Assembly: GCA_021464415.1 (NCBI GenBank)
Contig: CM038466.1
Span: forward strand, 50,219,356-50,283,355
DNA from: Lonicera japonica
Taxonomy: Eukaryota; Streptophyta; Magnoliopsida; Dipsacales; Caprifoliaceae
Length of the DNA: 64,000 bases
Direction of reading: 5' to 3'
Position 1 is the stretch's first letter; each line of letters starts with the position of its first letter. This document shows, piece after piece, positions 11,110 to 22,927 of the stretch. The translations under genes were made by a program, and so were the position numbers. The notes beneath the pieces were generated by a model, which was given only the letters and a program-made list of their open reading frames with translations, had not been told where the DNA came from and did no database searches.

Positions 11110-13520
11110 GTGGTTGAGTCCCCTTCCTCTTCCTTCTCTACCTCCAGGGCCATGCAGTGTGCTGGTCCTGACTTCTTTTGTACTGTAAGAGTTATTTCTT
11201 CCATCCCTTCCGGGATATCGATCATAGATGCCAGGGTTGCTAGTGCGTCAGCAAAACTGTTCTGTGACCTGGGGACATAATAAAACTCCGCATGCTCGAA
11301 TTTTCCCGCGACATTCTCCAGTCGGGCAAGGTAAGGGACTAATTTCTCATCTCTGATTTTCCATTCCTTCAGAACTTGGTGGACCACTAGTGCTGAATCT
11401 CCGTATACCTGTATTCTCTTTATACCCCTTTGAAGCGCGATCTCTAACCCGAGTATGCAGGCTTCATATTCGGCCATGTTGTTGGTGCAGAAAAAGTCCA
11501 GACGATATGATACCAGGGAGTGAGTTTGGTCCGGAGAGACTAACAGGATGCCTATCCCGTTTCCATTTCGATTGGCGGCCCCGTCAAAGTACAATTTCCA
11601 GTCTTCATCGATCTCGACATTCATGATAGTTTCGTCCAGAAATTCGGCTTCTTCTAGCATGTCTTCCAATATCGGATTGTGGGCCAGGTAATCAGCTATG
11701 ATCTTGCCTTTGACTGCCTTTTGGGTCATGTAGGTGATGTCGAATTCGGAGAGTAGAAATAACCATTTTGCCATTCGGTTCGAGAGAGCTGGTTTCTCGA
11801 AGAGGTATTTCAACGGATCAATTCGTGATGCTAAGATGACTGGGAAAGTCAGCATGTAATGCCGTAATTTCTGCGTTACCCAGACGAGAGCAGTGCATGA
11901 TTTCTCCAAAGGCGTATAATTTATCTCAAATGGGGACAATTTCTTGCTGATGTAGTAGATGGCCTGCTCTTTCCGTATATCGGTCAGGTGTTGGGCTAGC
12001 ATGGCTCCTGCAGCTGATTCAATGACGGTCAGGTATAGGATTAGTGGTAGTCCGGTCTGTGGTGGGGCTAAAACTGGGGGGTTGGAGAGGTAATTCTTAA
12101 TTCTGTCAAAAGCCTCTTGGCACTGATCGTCCCATTCTCCTGGTGAAGACTTCCTCAGGAGTTTGAAGATGGGTTCGCAAGTTTGAGTAAGTTGAGAGAT
12201 GAACCTGCTGATGTACTGTAAATTTCCCAAAAATCCTCGGACCTCTTTCTCGGTACGAGGCTCGGACATGTCTTGGATAGCCCGAACTTTGGCAGGGTCT
12301 ACCTCGATCCCCTTCTTACTGACGACATACCCCAGGAGTTTTCCTTTGGTCACCCCAAACACACATTTCTGCGGATTGAGTCTCATCTGATACTGGCGGA
12401 GCCGGTCAAAGAAGGCTCGCAAGGCTGGTACATGGCCTTCCCTCTCCTTCGACTTGATTATCATGTCGTCCACATACACCTCTACCTCTTTGTGAATCAT
12501 GTCGTGGAAGATAGCTGTTGCTGCCCTCTGATACGTTGCTCCGGCATTCTTCAGCCCGAATGGCATAACAGTGTAACAGTATATCCCCCACGGTGTGATA
12601 AACGCTGTTTTCTCTTGGTGATCCGGATGCATTTTGATCTGATTATATCCGGCGAAACCATCTACGAATGACTTCAGGGCATGGTTGGCGGTGTTATCTA
12701 CTATCAAATCAATGTTGGGCAATGGGAAATCGTCTTTTGGGCAGGCTTTATTGAGATCTCGGTAATCCACACACATGCAAACTTTTCCATTTGCTTTTGG
12801 GACGGGTACAATGTTGGCTAACCATGAAGGGTACTCGATCACCCGCAAGAACCCCAAACTCAGTTGTTTCATCACTTCTTCTTTTACTTTCAGGGACCAT
12901 TCAGGCGTAAGTTTTCTCAATTTCTGCTTGACGGGCCTAAACTCCGGCTTAGTGTGTATCTCGTGCATGACTATCTGGCTGTTCAAACCCGGCATAACAG
13001 CATAGGACCAGGCGAAGACATCCACGTACTCATTCAGAGTTTGTGTGAATTCTTCTCTTTCTGCCTCATTTAGACTTGCCCCAATACGGACCTCTTTTCT
13101 TTCCTCCCCCGTCCCGAGGTTAACCATAAGAGTGTCTCCTTCCTCGCTCTGTATACGCTGCTCCTCCCATTCGGGGTGTTCGTTTAGTTTCTCCAACTCC
13201 ATATAAGCAGTTACAGAATTAAAATCAACAGGATAACGCAAAATAGAGTTTTCTTCATTGATAATAGTGTTTACAGGTACAAGTTTAAAAAGTAAATCTA
13301 GGAGTGACTCCTCCCTAGCCTTACCCTCACTCTTACCTCTCACCCTTACAATTTCACTCTTCCCCCTTCCTCCTTGGTAGTCCGGATCAGCGTATATCAA
13401 GTGTACAGGGTCGTCTCTTGGCTCGTTATCCCCCAGAGCCATGATGTCGAAGAGATCTCCGATTATTTCTTCCTCCTTATCTTTCTTGTCTTTATTTTCT
13501 TCCTTCGACCCGATTGTCAA
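11022..13520 (-). pseudogene. reverse transcriptase, RNase H and second (archaeal-type) RNase H of element A
   Basis: An 832-codon open segment. Residues about 200-420 are the RT: VDYRDLNKACPKDD near 250, the catalytic YVDDM near 348, and a RGFLGNLQYISRFI connection. Residues about 490-610 resemble the usual gypsy RNase H, but the first catalytic Asp position reads Glu (VIESAAGAML). Residues about 640-765 form a second RNase H with LYFDGAAN, MAEYEACI, YGDSALV and FADALATLAS, holding the four acidic residues; this extra archaeal-type domain is a known Tat hallmark. The same frame continues upstream through GFQEPW and a GLGxGQ stretch to 13856, with a TGA at 13653. The 3' end shifts frame near 11060-11080 into integrase. 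Confidence 0.92.
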
Positions 13521-13849
13521 CTTGGTAGAGAAGCTGTGTATGATGTTTTTCTTGATATACAGGTCCTCTTCATAGAAGATTTCCCATCCCGGAAGGTTCT
13601 CTCCGTCGCTGTTTCTCCAAGGCTCCTGAAAGCCGCAAAAGGGGAAGTCCTCTCATTCTTTGACAAAAAATCCATTCAGAGAGCTGAAACTCGGATACTG
13701 ATGCCCTCGACCCCTTTTTTCTTGATTGTCTTCTTCGGTGTGTTGGTACCCCAAACCTTCCCTTTCGTACCTCGTTACCGGTTCCAAGGCTTGAAGTAAT
13801 CCTGGCTGTCCCATTCCTAGACTAGCCCCGAGTAAGTACTTCATCATTC

Positions 13850-14668
13850 TCAGCATATTGGTGATCTTGGTGCTGAGACCGGGGATATTATCAGGGGTAG
13901 GTACTTTATTTTCTGGGTGGTGAGAGTTTGTACTTGAGGCTCGTAAGAAAAGCCTCCCAGCTGTATACTCTGGCTCCCGATGCCTAATACGGGTAACTCC
14001 AGATCCGCCAAGGTCCTTTCAGGATCTCCTTGGATGGTGATTACATTCCCTTCGAACGGTATCTTGATTTTCTGGTGTAAGGAGGAGGGGAGTGCTCTTA
14101 TGTCGTGTAGCCATGCTCTTCCCAATAGGAGGTTAAAACTGGAGGGAATGTCTATGATTTGAAAGTCGGCAGGAAAATTTCCAGGACCGACCATGAGATC
14201 AAGCCTTAGAGAACCCAGAACGGCCTTTTTGGTATTGTCATAGACCCTAACAGTCACAGCTGACAGGGAAAGCTCTGAATCCAAGATACCCAGACATTTG
14301 GCGGTCTTCAGGGGGCAGACGTTTATCGTTGACCCGTTGTCGATGAGGACTTGTGGAAGGATTTTTCCTCGGGTCTGAACGGTGATATGGAGGGCCAGGC
14401 TGTGTTTCCTCCCCAATGAAGACAAGTCTTCATCTGAAAATGACAGACTTCTTTGGACTGTAAGTGACCTGATCATGTTTGACAGTTGTTCGGGTGTGGA
14501 GTCTGGTGATATGACGGCCTCGTCTAGAAGTTTGATGAAGGCGGTCCTGTGAGGTTTGGAGGCAACCAAGAGGCCCCAAATGGTGATGTGTGCCTGGGTT
14601 TTCTTCAACTGCTCAAGTACTCGATCTTCTCCTATTTCCTTAGGAGGTGGTGATTTCTCGGCATCCAT
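13850..14668 (-). pseudogene. aspartic protease region of element A
   Basis: A 272-codon open segment downstream of gag in the same frame. It contains LIDNGSTINVCPL, the Tat-type protease active site (D-N-G-S in place of the commoner D-[ST]-G), and FNLLLGRAWLH, the conserved ILGRxWLH motif. Upstream in frame is ITRSGRVYQPP, a typical linker before this protease, separated from the gag end by TAA at 14837 and TAA near 14707. It ends a few bases after the next reading frame opens (13856-13653), which links protease to RT. It would process the polyprotein; in this copy it is cut off from gag by stops. Confidence 0.85.
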
Positions 14669-14836
14669 CGGTGGTGGCTGGTATACCCTTCCTGAACGGG
14701 TGATTTGTTAGATCCAAAGGGATGCTGGGTCTGATCCTTCTGAGATTTCTGATGTCTCTGGCTCTTCCGACCAACTGAAAGTCCCGGGGGAGGTTTCTGT
14801 CATACAGATTGTCTCCTTAGGGGGGCCTCGGGGTTT

Positions 14837-16731
14837 TTATGGCTGTTTTTTATTCTCTTGGGTCCATCCTATCCCAGATTTTCCGGGATTGGTTTTGATT
14901 ATGAGTGGTTGCGAGATCCCCTGATTTGTCTTTCCTAAGCCCTGCCCAGGTAGGAAGTTCATCTTGGCCATCCATTGGTCGATTATTGGATTGAGATCTT
15001 GGGCAACTTGAGCCTTTGCTGGTAGCATAACGGGCGCCTTATAGGCTGGGTCATCCCGAATGAGTTCTACGGGGTCAAAGCCTTCTTCATCAGTGGTCAA
15101 GGCGTTAATTCCTGCAGGTGGAGCATGATTGGGAAGGGGGTTGTTGGTAACATTGGGCCCGCCGGGTGCGGGGATGGTTCTGGCTTCAATAAGGTCCTGG
15201 ATACGATGGCGAAAAGCCAAGCAGCGTTCCGTGTCATGGCCTGCTGCTTGGTGGTATGCACAGTTTTCATTCATTCTCTAGGTGCTGGGAATAGGGCTTG
15301 GTGGGGGGCGCGGGTTGAGTGGAGTGATTAGTCTGGCCTTTCGGACTAGTTCCAGGCTTTTGACCAGGGTAGTGGGAAGGGTGCAGAAATTTCTCCTTTT
15401 CTTGGCCTCAGTGCTCGAAGAGTCTCCTTGTGCAGGCCAACTCATTGGAGGGACTTGTTGTGATTGTTGAAATGGGTTTTGTTGATACGGGTATGAGCTT
15501 AGTTGGTTTACGGCTGGAGTGGCCGTCTTTCTCCCGGTGTAAGAGGCTTTCTTGGTATCTGTTTCTGTCTTCTTGGCCAATTCTTCCTCTACTTGTGACC
15601 CCATACTCAACAGGGCTCTGAAGTGTGGGAATACATGCTTTCCCATGCAGTTCAATACAGCTTGAGTAAAATTCTTCTGTATAATCTCCAACTGCTCTTC
15701 TTCATCGGGCCGCTTGGACATTTGGGAGGCCATTTCTCTCCAGCGGGTGACAAAGTCGCTGAAGCTTTCTTTCTTGCCTTGCTTGGCCATTTCCAGGTGT
15801 TTACGGGTAATCTCCAAATTCTCGTTGGACCCGTACTTGGTCATGAACTCCTTGACGATATTTCCCCAAATTTTCGTGTGGTGTCTCTCCAGATCAAAAA
15901 ACCATCTCAGGGCGGCCCCCATGAGAGTCATGTGAAAGGCTTGAGCCAGTTCTGGCTCTCCACAGCCAGACACTTGCATGGATCTGATGTAGGATTGGAG
16001 ATGGGTTTTGGGGGTGTGGTACCTATGAATTTGGTGATAGAAGGGAGCTTGAATCCCTGAGGTAGTATGGCTTCTGGGTAGAGGGAGAAGGCGTTCATAT
16101 CTGTGATCTCGTCTGCCCCTTTTATCAGAAAAATCCCTCTTTGCAGAACCTTCATCTGCTCTTTCAGTTTCTTCATCTCTTCGCTCTCTCTTGACACCTC
16201 GTCGGGCTATTCCCGAGCTATAACCGATTCTGCATACACTGCCCGAAGTCGGTTGATGTCTGGGTACTCATTGGGAGGGGCTACTGGGGCAGGTGGTGGA
16301 ATAGGTCTTGCGGGGACTTGTGGCCATGGTTGGTATTGGGGATCGAGGCCTTGCTGAGGTTGTGGCCAAATGATGGGTGGCTCTTGTTGTTGGTACGTGG
16401 GGCCTGAATTCGGGACCCATTGGTTCTGATTGTTGGGATCGGTTTGAACGGGACCGGCCATGACGGGGCCCGTTTGGGGGGGATTGGTTCCTGGAACCAG
16501 GGGGAGCACTTGCGATGACTGCCCTTGTAGTCGTTCAAACCCCGGTGGTACGGTCTGTACGGCTGACAACTCCTCTACTCGGACTCGGGTATTCTGTTGC
16601 TCGTTTGTGAGGCTTGCTAGGTTCATCCTGACGGTCATTAATAAACGATGCATCTCGGCTAAAGTCGGCTAAGGTGCAGACGCCTCGGTTAGGCTCTGAT
16701 ATGTCTCTCGGTTCTCGCATTCATCGGCCAT
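14837..16731 (-). pseudogene. gag (capsid and zinc finger) of element A
   Basis: The likely start is the ATG at 16731-16729, in frame with the long segment that begins at 16653. In-frame stops: TAG 16669 and TAG 16207. A probable one-base gain in a G run at 16010-16014 moves the frame. The capsid segment (15979-15278) has LRWFFDLERHHTKIWGN, EFMTKYGSNENLEITRKHLE and DFVTRWREMA. It ends at TAG 15278, just before the zinc finger NENCAYHQAAGHDTERC, then a GQGLGKTNQG glycine motif. The TAG at 15278 is at the same aligned position as the only stop in family B gag (37927). Gag forms the virus-like particle. Confidence 0.88.
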
Positions 16732-17024
16732 TTCAGGTGTGCTTGGCCGTACTAGTCTTCCGGTATGATCTTGACCGGCCCAACCTTCCAGTCTGTCGTC
16801 GCTTCACGATTGAAAACCACGTGGCGAAGATGAAGGAAGACTGTGATGCGACTCGATTTTTGCCAAAAGAAACACTAAAAATTGCCGAGGAAAGACTTGG
16901 GTCTTTTAAAAGGTGTTGCAAAGTAAGCCGTAAGGTGGTACATCCCCTACGGCTGTTTGACAAGTGTTTTAACTCGACTCGATCTTATATGCAGCGCAGG
17001 TGTATGAACGGTTAAGGCTTCAGG

Positions 17025-17160
17025 CTCCCTCCTATTTGGCAAGACCTTGCGATATACCCCAGGGGCGGGTACGTGCAAGAGCCTTTTGATATACTTCCCG
17101 GGTACGTGAGTGTTCTCGTCACTCGATATACCTCGGGGGCGTACTTGGCCAAGGAGAGTG
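17025..17160 (-). other. conserved leader module of element A
   Basis: Between primer site and gag. In element sense it runs from CTCTCCTTGGCCAAGTAC to ATAGGAGGGAGCCTGAAGCC. It has three imperfect repeats, each GTACCC..GTATATC, the last two followed by AAGG.CTTG, and an inverted repeat GAGTG-ACGAGAA-CACTC. The same module lies at 160-290 (reverse) and 35689-35830 in family B. No protein is evident. Packaging, dimerisation or translation control are possibilities only. Confidence 0.65.
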
Positions 17161-17468
17161 GAAGTAAATGCTTTCGATTTATGTTGGCCCAACCAAGCCA
17201 ACTCCCTACTCACTTATAATACTTCCGAGGGTTTGGGGTAAATTCACACTCGTAGGACCAATGCATGATTTGTGAAAGTGTGTGTAAATTCAAAGGTTTG
17301 GTTTCACAAATATCATTATCTTGATTACGTATTTTTGAAAAACTCCCATTTTTTTTATTTTTAGAAAAATGTTTCTTCTCAAACAATTAACATAAGTAGG
17401 GAAAGTAGTAAAAGCAAGTATTCCACAGATAAACAAAAGTCCACATATAAGAGTCTAGTTTTCTAAAG

Positions 17469-17486
17469 TCCCCAGCAGAGTCGCCA
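17469..17486 (-). promoter_or_regulatory. primer binding site, tRNA-Arg type (element A)
   Basis: Minus strand TGGCGACTCTGCTGGGGA, separated by one base from the 5' LTR end. It matches the expected complement of a plant tRNA-Arg 3' end and the sites of families B and F. Confidence 0.8.
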
Positions 17487-17487
17487 C

Positions 17488-19002
17488 TGTGAGAATCCGC
17501 AAATGCGACCCTCGGGTCTCGTCCCCGTTTGGTTTGGGCGTCTGAAGCGTCGGAACGGATTCCGTCATTCCATTTGCTGGAGTGTTTTTGGTGATTCATA
17601 TTACATGCCCCTAGGTTCTATTTCTAGATGCAAAGGGGTTCTTTTAGAGTCGCCAGTACGTTTTACGAGAAAACGGACAAAATAGTTGTGTAAGAGGAAA
17701 GGCTACAGTTAAGCCTTTCTTTACACGTTTGTCTACGAAACCAGGATTCTATAGGGTTCGGAAACTATATTACGGTTTAGGAAAGTGTTAAGCACCCATT
17801 CCGCCCTTTCGGTCTCTAGTGGTCTTATATGTTTATTCTATGTTGAAAAACTTGGATGCTTTTACTGATGGTCTACTACTTTCTAAGTGAAAAACCCTAA
17901 TTCTTGGGAAGAACGGGAAAAGGGATGAAGACCTTTGTGTTCCAAGATCCGATGTTGAGTTTTGAGAAATGCAAATACAAGTGACAAAAGTTATTTTCTT
18001 TAGAGATGGAGTTTCCCGTATTATTTCTCGGATAATGACGGTTTTCTCGAGTTTTGACTTGTTTTGGAAAAAGTTTAGATCTTATAATGGAACTAATTCA
18101 ATATGGAATTGTAACTCTTGAGGGGAGTTCTACCGAACGTATCACAATCTATGAAACAGATAGGATATACCAGGTTTTTAATTCCTAAGTAAGTTTTACC
18201 GGTCCGGGTTTTGAAAACAGGATTTTATCCGGATGGTAATGTACTTACTCTTCTGGTTTTGCAAATGATTTTATCAGGGTCTTTTGTTTTGAAAACGATA
18301 GATTATTTGTAACTTGGCAATAAGTTTATTCAAATAAAACGTGGACAAAACAACAGAAATAAAACGAGTACACAGATATTTAATGTTAAATACTAGAAGA
18401 GACTTTCTTTACCTTTTCGACGAGAATAATAATAAGAAAGAAAATATAATCCGGCGGAGAGATTTCCGGTGATAATAATCTTTTCCTTCTTCAGATATTT
18501 CCGAGAATTCGATTCCAGAGACGGGACACGTCGAGTGTCGGGAATAGATTCGATAATTCTTCAGAAATAAGACAATAATAGAGAATGCTTGACGAAAAAC
18601 TAGAAAATCAGATTTTTAAGCTTAGAATTCTTTAATCCCCAGTTGCTCCTTGAACCCTTGGGGGGTGTTGGCCTATTTATACTGCTCGGGGAATATTGTC
18701 GCGCGACACTTCCCCAAAAAGGGCATATGTCACACGACAATGTGTCCAATGTCGCGCGACAAACGGCTGAAGTGATGTTTCTGACAGACTGATGTGTCAG
18801 AGAGTGGATGGTCTGGTGTCAGGAGGGATTGTCGCGCGACAATGTGGGATTATCGCGCGATAATCTCTCTTAAAAAAAGGTTTGTTGGCCAACAAACCCT
18901 CTCGGAGTAGTTTCGGGTGCTCGGGTGGGTCCCGGGCCCAAAAATAGTAGTTCTTGAAGGTCGTTAGGGTTCTTGCGGGGGTCACGGATCGGGGTGTCTA
19001 CA
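17488..19002 (-). repeat. 5' LTR of element A
   Basis: Plus-strand TGTGAGAATC ... TGTCTACA, pairing with 922-2414. Minus-strand TATAAATA at 18674-18681. Upstream palindrome cores are at 18698-18707 and 18751-18760, a perfect TTGTCGCGCGACAA at 18829-18842, a decayed GTCACACGAC at 18729, and an extra TTATCGCGCGATAA at 18850-18863 that the other LTR lacks. An internal TGGCGACTC, like the primer site, lies near 17648-17656. Confidence 0.95.
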
Positions 19003-20025
19003 ATAATGTATTTAATTCCTATTTCAGATATCTTGCAAATAGTTTGAATTGTTTTCAGAATAGTCCTTTCTAGATAAATTCAATTTAAAACAGTATTTTG
19101 ATGTCAAACTCGAGCTTTGCAAGCGCCTACATATTCATTCGTAGAATGAAATCAGAGTCTCGTAGTTCCACTTGTTTGGAAACCGTTTTTGTATTTTTGT
19201 TTTGTCTTGAAAACGTGTCAAAACAGATTTTAGTTTTCTTATAAAATTTAGAGAGGACTTGATTTTGAAAACAATGGACTTCTTTGCAAGTTATCTAATT
19301 TTCTGTATTAAAACTTGTATTTAAATGCAGTATTGAAATTCAGAAAGGTTGTAGAAAAACATACCTGATGCGTGCGAAGAAGAAAGATTGCTTGCATGCT
19401 CCTTTCTCTCTAGACTACCCTCTCACTAGCCTTATATCTCTCTAGTTTTCTCTCTCCAACTTCCTCTCTCTAGAAATTCTCTAAAAGAAAAGACTCTCTA
19501 ACAATTTTGATAGAGTTTCTCCTTACTAAAAACTCCAATGAGTGTTCATGATCCCAAATGAGATCCCAAGGGCCCTATTTATAAGGAAATTTTTGCCAAA
19601 AACGCTCCAAAAGAGGCTAGCCGCAGGGGGTAGCCTTACTGTTGGCAGACCGTGCAGCTAGGGCGTGCGGCTAGGGTGTGCGGCTGGGGCATGCGGCTGG
19701 GGCTTCCGGTTGGGGGCATGCAGCTAGGTGCCAACCGTACGGCTGGTAGAGAGCCGTGTGGTTGGGGGGCTGCGGCAGGCACTCTAAAAATACACCAAAA
19801 CAACTAACAGGGCGCTGCCCCGCACCCCGCGACCTGACCGAGCAGGTCGATCCCCGTCCTAGTAAGCGAAGAGGCAACAATGGTTGTGGTAGATTCTTAA
19901 CGCGCTTGAAAGTCAGGATTCTCCTATCAGTGTTCTATATGCATGATGACTCAGGACTTAATGCGGAATGCTTGTTTTGTATGAAAACCAGATTCACACG
20001 AGAGTCGTGGATTGGGGTGTTCACA
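19003..20025 (-). repeat. LTR of family B copy 1, 5' part
   Basis: Continuation of the LTR interrupted at 921, beginning with the ATAAT target duplication and ending GTGTTCACA (reverse of TGTGAACACC). It contains a reversed TATAAATA region near 19575-19585, and upstream a run of diverged CCAACCGTACGGTTGG-like copies (19640-19765, best at 19731-19746) and the GACCTG..CAGGTC palindrome near 19835. It matches 34042-35030. Confidence 0.88.
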
Positions 20026-22927
20026 CAAGGTTCACCTGAAAGTCAGTTTTGAGCGTTTTTAAGCGTTATTTCATCCCTTTTCACCCCAACTTTGACCCAG
20101 ACACCTTCATATACCATTAGAGAGTCTAAAGAACTCTAGAGAGAGAGAGAGACAAGAGATTTTACACATCTCTCATCCCTTATCCAAGATTTGAGCCCCA
20201 AATCACCTTCTCCTTCACTATTCATCATCTTATCAACCTTTTTCAACCATTGGAGCTCGAGCTTGGAGCTAGGGCTTGGCAATTAGACTTTCGCACATCA
20301 TCAACTCGCAGATTTGGCTTGTCTAAGGTGGGAACACTAGTACTAAACATGTTTCTTAAATTATTACTCGTTGAATTAGAGTCTTGAACTCAAATTAGGG
20401 ATTTTGACCAAAAGCATGTGTTGATTACATCTCTTGGGGTTTGGACTAGATAATTCTTAGAATAAGTGATAGATATTGATAGATTATCATTCCTAAAATG
20501 TGATTGATCAGCTAGTTCTACGATTTAGCATGCGTACCTAGATATTCATATGAAAACCAATTTGTAGTTATCCGTATGACTTATAAATTAGGGGTTTTGG
20601 GTTTTGTGAATATAAAGTGATTGACTAAGGGCTATAGATGGTAGATATACATAAATATGTCGTTAGTTGAGGATGTTGAGTATTTCCCTTGAGGTTTGCA
20701 CCGAAAACCCTTAGAAGGGAACCGTACGTGATAACTTTCGAGTTTAGAACTTTATGTAGAAGAGAGTACATATTGGTGATGATAATATAACTTCAATACA
20801 CCCTAGGAATGTTATTACCTTGGTTTGGTAGATTATAGATGGTCATGGCTCTAAGTACATGTAGTTGAATTTGCCATGGATATACCGGATGAGCTAGAAT
20901 CATAATAACCAATACTTGGCTTGATAGAATGACGTGAGTAACATCATAAGACACATATAGCCTTAGTTTGATACACATAACACGTAATGAGATATATGGC
21001 GCTAATAATGAATTAGTTGGCTTTTATAATGTGAATAATCACGTGACGATAAACGTATGAAGTATACGAGTGATGAATACACTTGTAAAAAAGATTAAGG
21101 GTGATGTTAATGATGATAAATGGATAGTGGGCGATTGTATGATTATATATATGATGATTAGCCGTATGTGTGATGTATGATTGATGATGATGATGATATT
21201 CATTATGGGAAATGAATAAATGTGATGTTTATTACTATGATCACACATCGGGTAACTCCCGATGACTCAAAGACAAGCCGCCTATTGCCGCCCATGGGTG
21301 AAAATCCCTAAACCGTGCACGGGGAAAATGAAGTCGGTGACTCCGCCGGTGGTTGTGGTTGCCCACAAAGGAGAGTCCATTCTTTGTATTTTGCCTTCCC
21401 ACATGACTATGTGTTCTGGGTTCGATGAGTTTTCCCGGCAAGGGGAGTAGGTCCCGTGTGCCACCACTTACCTAATGGTGAGTTTCCCGAAAAGTAATTG
21501 GGCTACTAATGGTCATCACCCTACTAGGGTATCGTATGGTGTAGTTCTTTCCAAAGTGTCGTTGTGTCTTGTATGAGGTGTTCTCCTCGTTAACTATTTA
21601 GAGTGTTGTCCTCGGAAAAGTGACTGTTGCGTGGATTATCTCCAAATGACTTACCTGGAGAACCAAATCCCTGAGCCACTCCCCATTCGGAGGAGACATG
21701 GACAAAAGCCTCGAAGCCTTCGGGATCTGTTGCTTTGGGCTTAGATGACCGCGGGGAGAAACTGAGGCACTATACTAGAGATATGATACGGATCGATGTG
21801 TTGTGAATGTGTATTACTTATATTATTATTATTATTGTATCGTATCATATCTTGTATGGCACGGTTGATTATATATTTGCCTCGGACGAGTGTACTTTTG
21901 GTAAGAACGATGGAGACACTATATTAAAGAACATAATATACATAGGAAAGAGTTGGCTACTTATAATGTACTAACACATAAAGTGGAAAGTATTATCAGC
22001 CAATGGCTAAAGAAACATGGCATACGAGCGTGAGAACGTGGTTTGGTTGTGTGGACGAGCTAGTGGTAAAGCCTTGTAGATGGCCAAGTATGGAACTCAT
22101 AACGTACTATAATTAAAGAGAAAACAATGAATACTTGACCAATTGTCACAACGTACGATATAGGTACCGGATAGCCTAGTGTAGCCTTCAGTTACACTTG
22201 AGGGCGAATTCAAGTAGCTTTATATCAATGATTCCCTAGTAATGCGAGATTGGCTTAGGGCATTCTATGGGAAGTCTAGGGACAGAATAGGTTGATCGAA
22301 AAGTTAGCTTCCGGGTGACTAGGATAGGATTCCTAGTAGGATTTGCAAGCACGGGTATGTAAGTTGCATTGCACTGCATGGTTTTTGAACTACTGCATTA
22401 ACGTTAAACAACTATTTTTTATATAAAACTTATATAGTTCCCACTGAGCCCAGATTTGGCTCATCCCATTTTCTAAATAGTTTTGCAGGTCAGGTATCGG
22501 GGATTGGCGCGTGGTCTCTGAGTCTAGTAGTCTCTGATGTCCGATAACTTTTGTAGTCCTTGAACCAAGGACTAGGTTGTATATAATCTTTTGTTATGTT
22601 AAACTCTTTGTAATTATGTATCGACTTTACAATTATTTTGGGTAATGGGCTATGGATTTGTATAAATGGTTTTTATATATATGTGGAGCTGGATGTGATT
22701 GTATTTATGCATATATGCTTTGTAAATCTCACAGGTTTGATTTTTATTTAACTGAGCTCCACATGTCGGGATTTTGTAAAACGGGATTTTTAATGGAATA
22801 ACCTTTTATTTAAGAAAGGTTTTTCAAAGTTATGGATTTTATATTTTAAATCCGCCATCGCACACGACATCCGTGATTAACCGGGTCCCGGAGGTAAAAA
22901 TCTCAAAATGGGATTCAGGGCGTCACA
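20026..22927 (+). repeat. Tekay-like LTR D (plus strand, 5' end cut by element B)
   Basis: Non-coding. It ends CAGGGCGTCACA at 22927, the reverse of the TGTGACGCCC start of LTR E at 48780, and shares the block before it (GTTAATCACGG, ACATGTGGAGCT). The left part has the CTTGTCTAAGGTGGGAACACTA block that recurs reversed in the LTRs near 28870 and 30690. No primer site follows 22927, so it is a solo LTR or a 3' LTR. Family B copy 1 was inserted at its left side. Confidence 0.65.

Larger units (their letters stand above)
922..19002 (-). mobile_element. complete Tat-lineage gypsy retrotransposon, family A
   Basis: An 18-kb minus-strand element with two LTRs (922-2414 and 17488-19002), both TG...CA. 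It is flanked by ATAAC (917-921) and ATAAT (19003-19007), a 5-bp target duplication with one difference. Order in element sense: 5' LTR, tRNA-Arg primer site, leader, gag, protease, RT, RNase H, second RNase H, integrase, then a 7-kb region with two antisense genes and tandem repeats, then the 3' LTR. Dual RNase H, an Arg primer, antisense plant-mobile-domain-type genes and 3' tandem repeats are known traits of the Tat/Ogre clade. Every coding block carries stops or frameshifts, so this copy is not autonomous. The LTRs differ at few positions by eye, so insertion was fairly recent. Confidence 0.92.
1..20025 (-). mobile_element. Tat/Ogre-type gypsy element, family B copy 1 (partial, split by element A)
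   Basis: This is a minus-strand LTR retrotransposon whose body runs off the left edge. The leader (1-635), the primer binding site and the 5' LTR are visible. The LTR is in two pieces, 655-921 and 19003-20025, because the whole of element A sits inside it. Joined across the insertion it matches, in reverse, the LTR at 34042-35314: same TGTGAACACC terminus, same TATA region, same TTCTCACA end. Gag and pol would lie to the left of the window. The right border is 20025, after which the sequence becomes a Tekay-like LTR. Confidence 0.85.

Noticed and set aside
11390..12671. Plus-strand frames opposite RT and RNase H
   Set aside because: Shadows of the conserved minus-strand pol frame with no recognisable domain.
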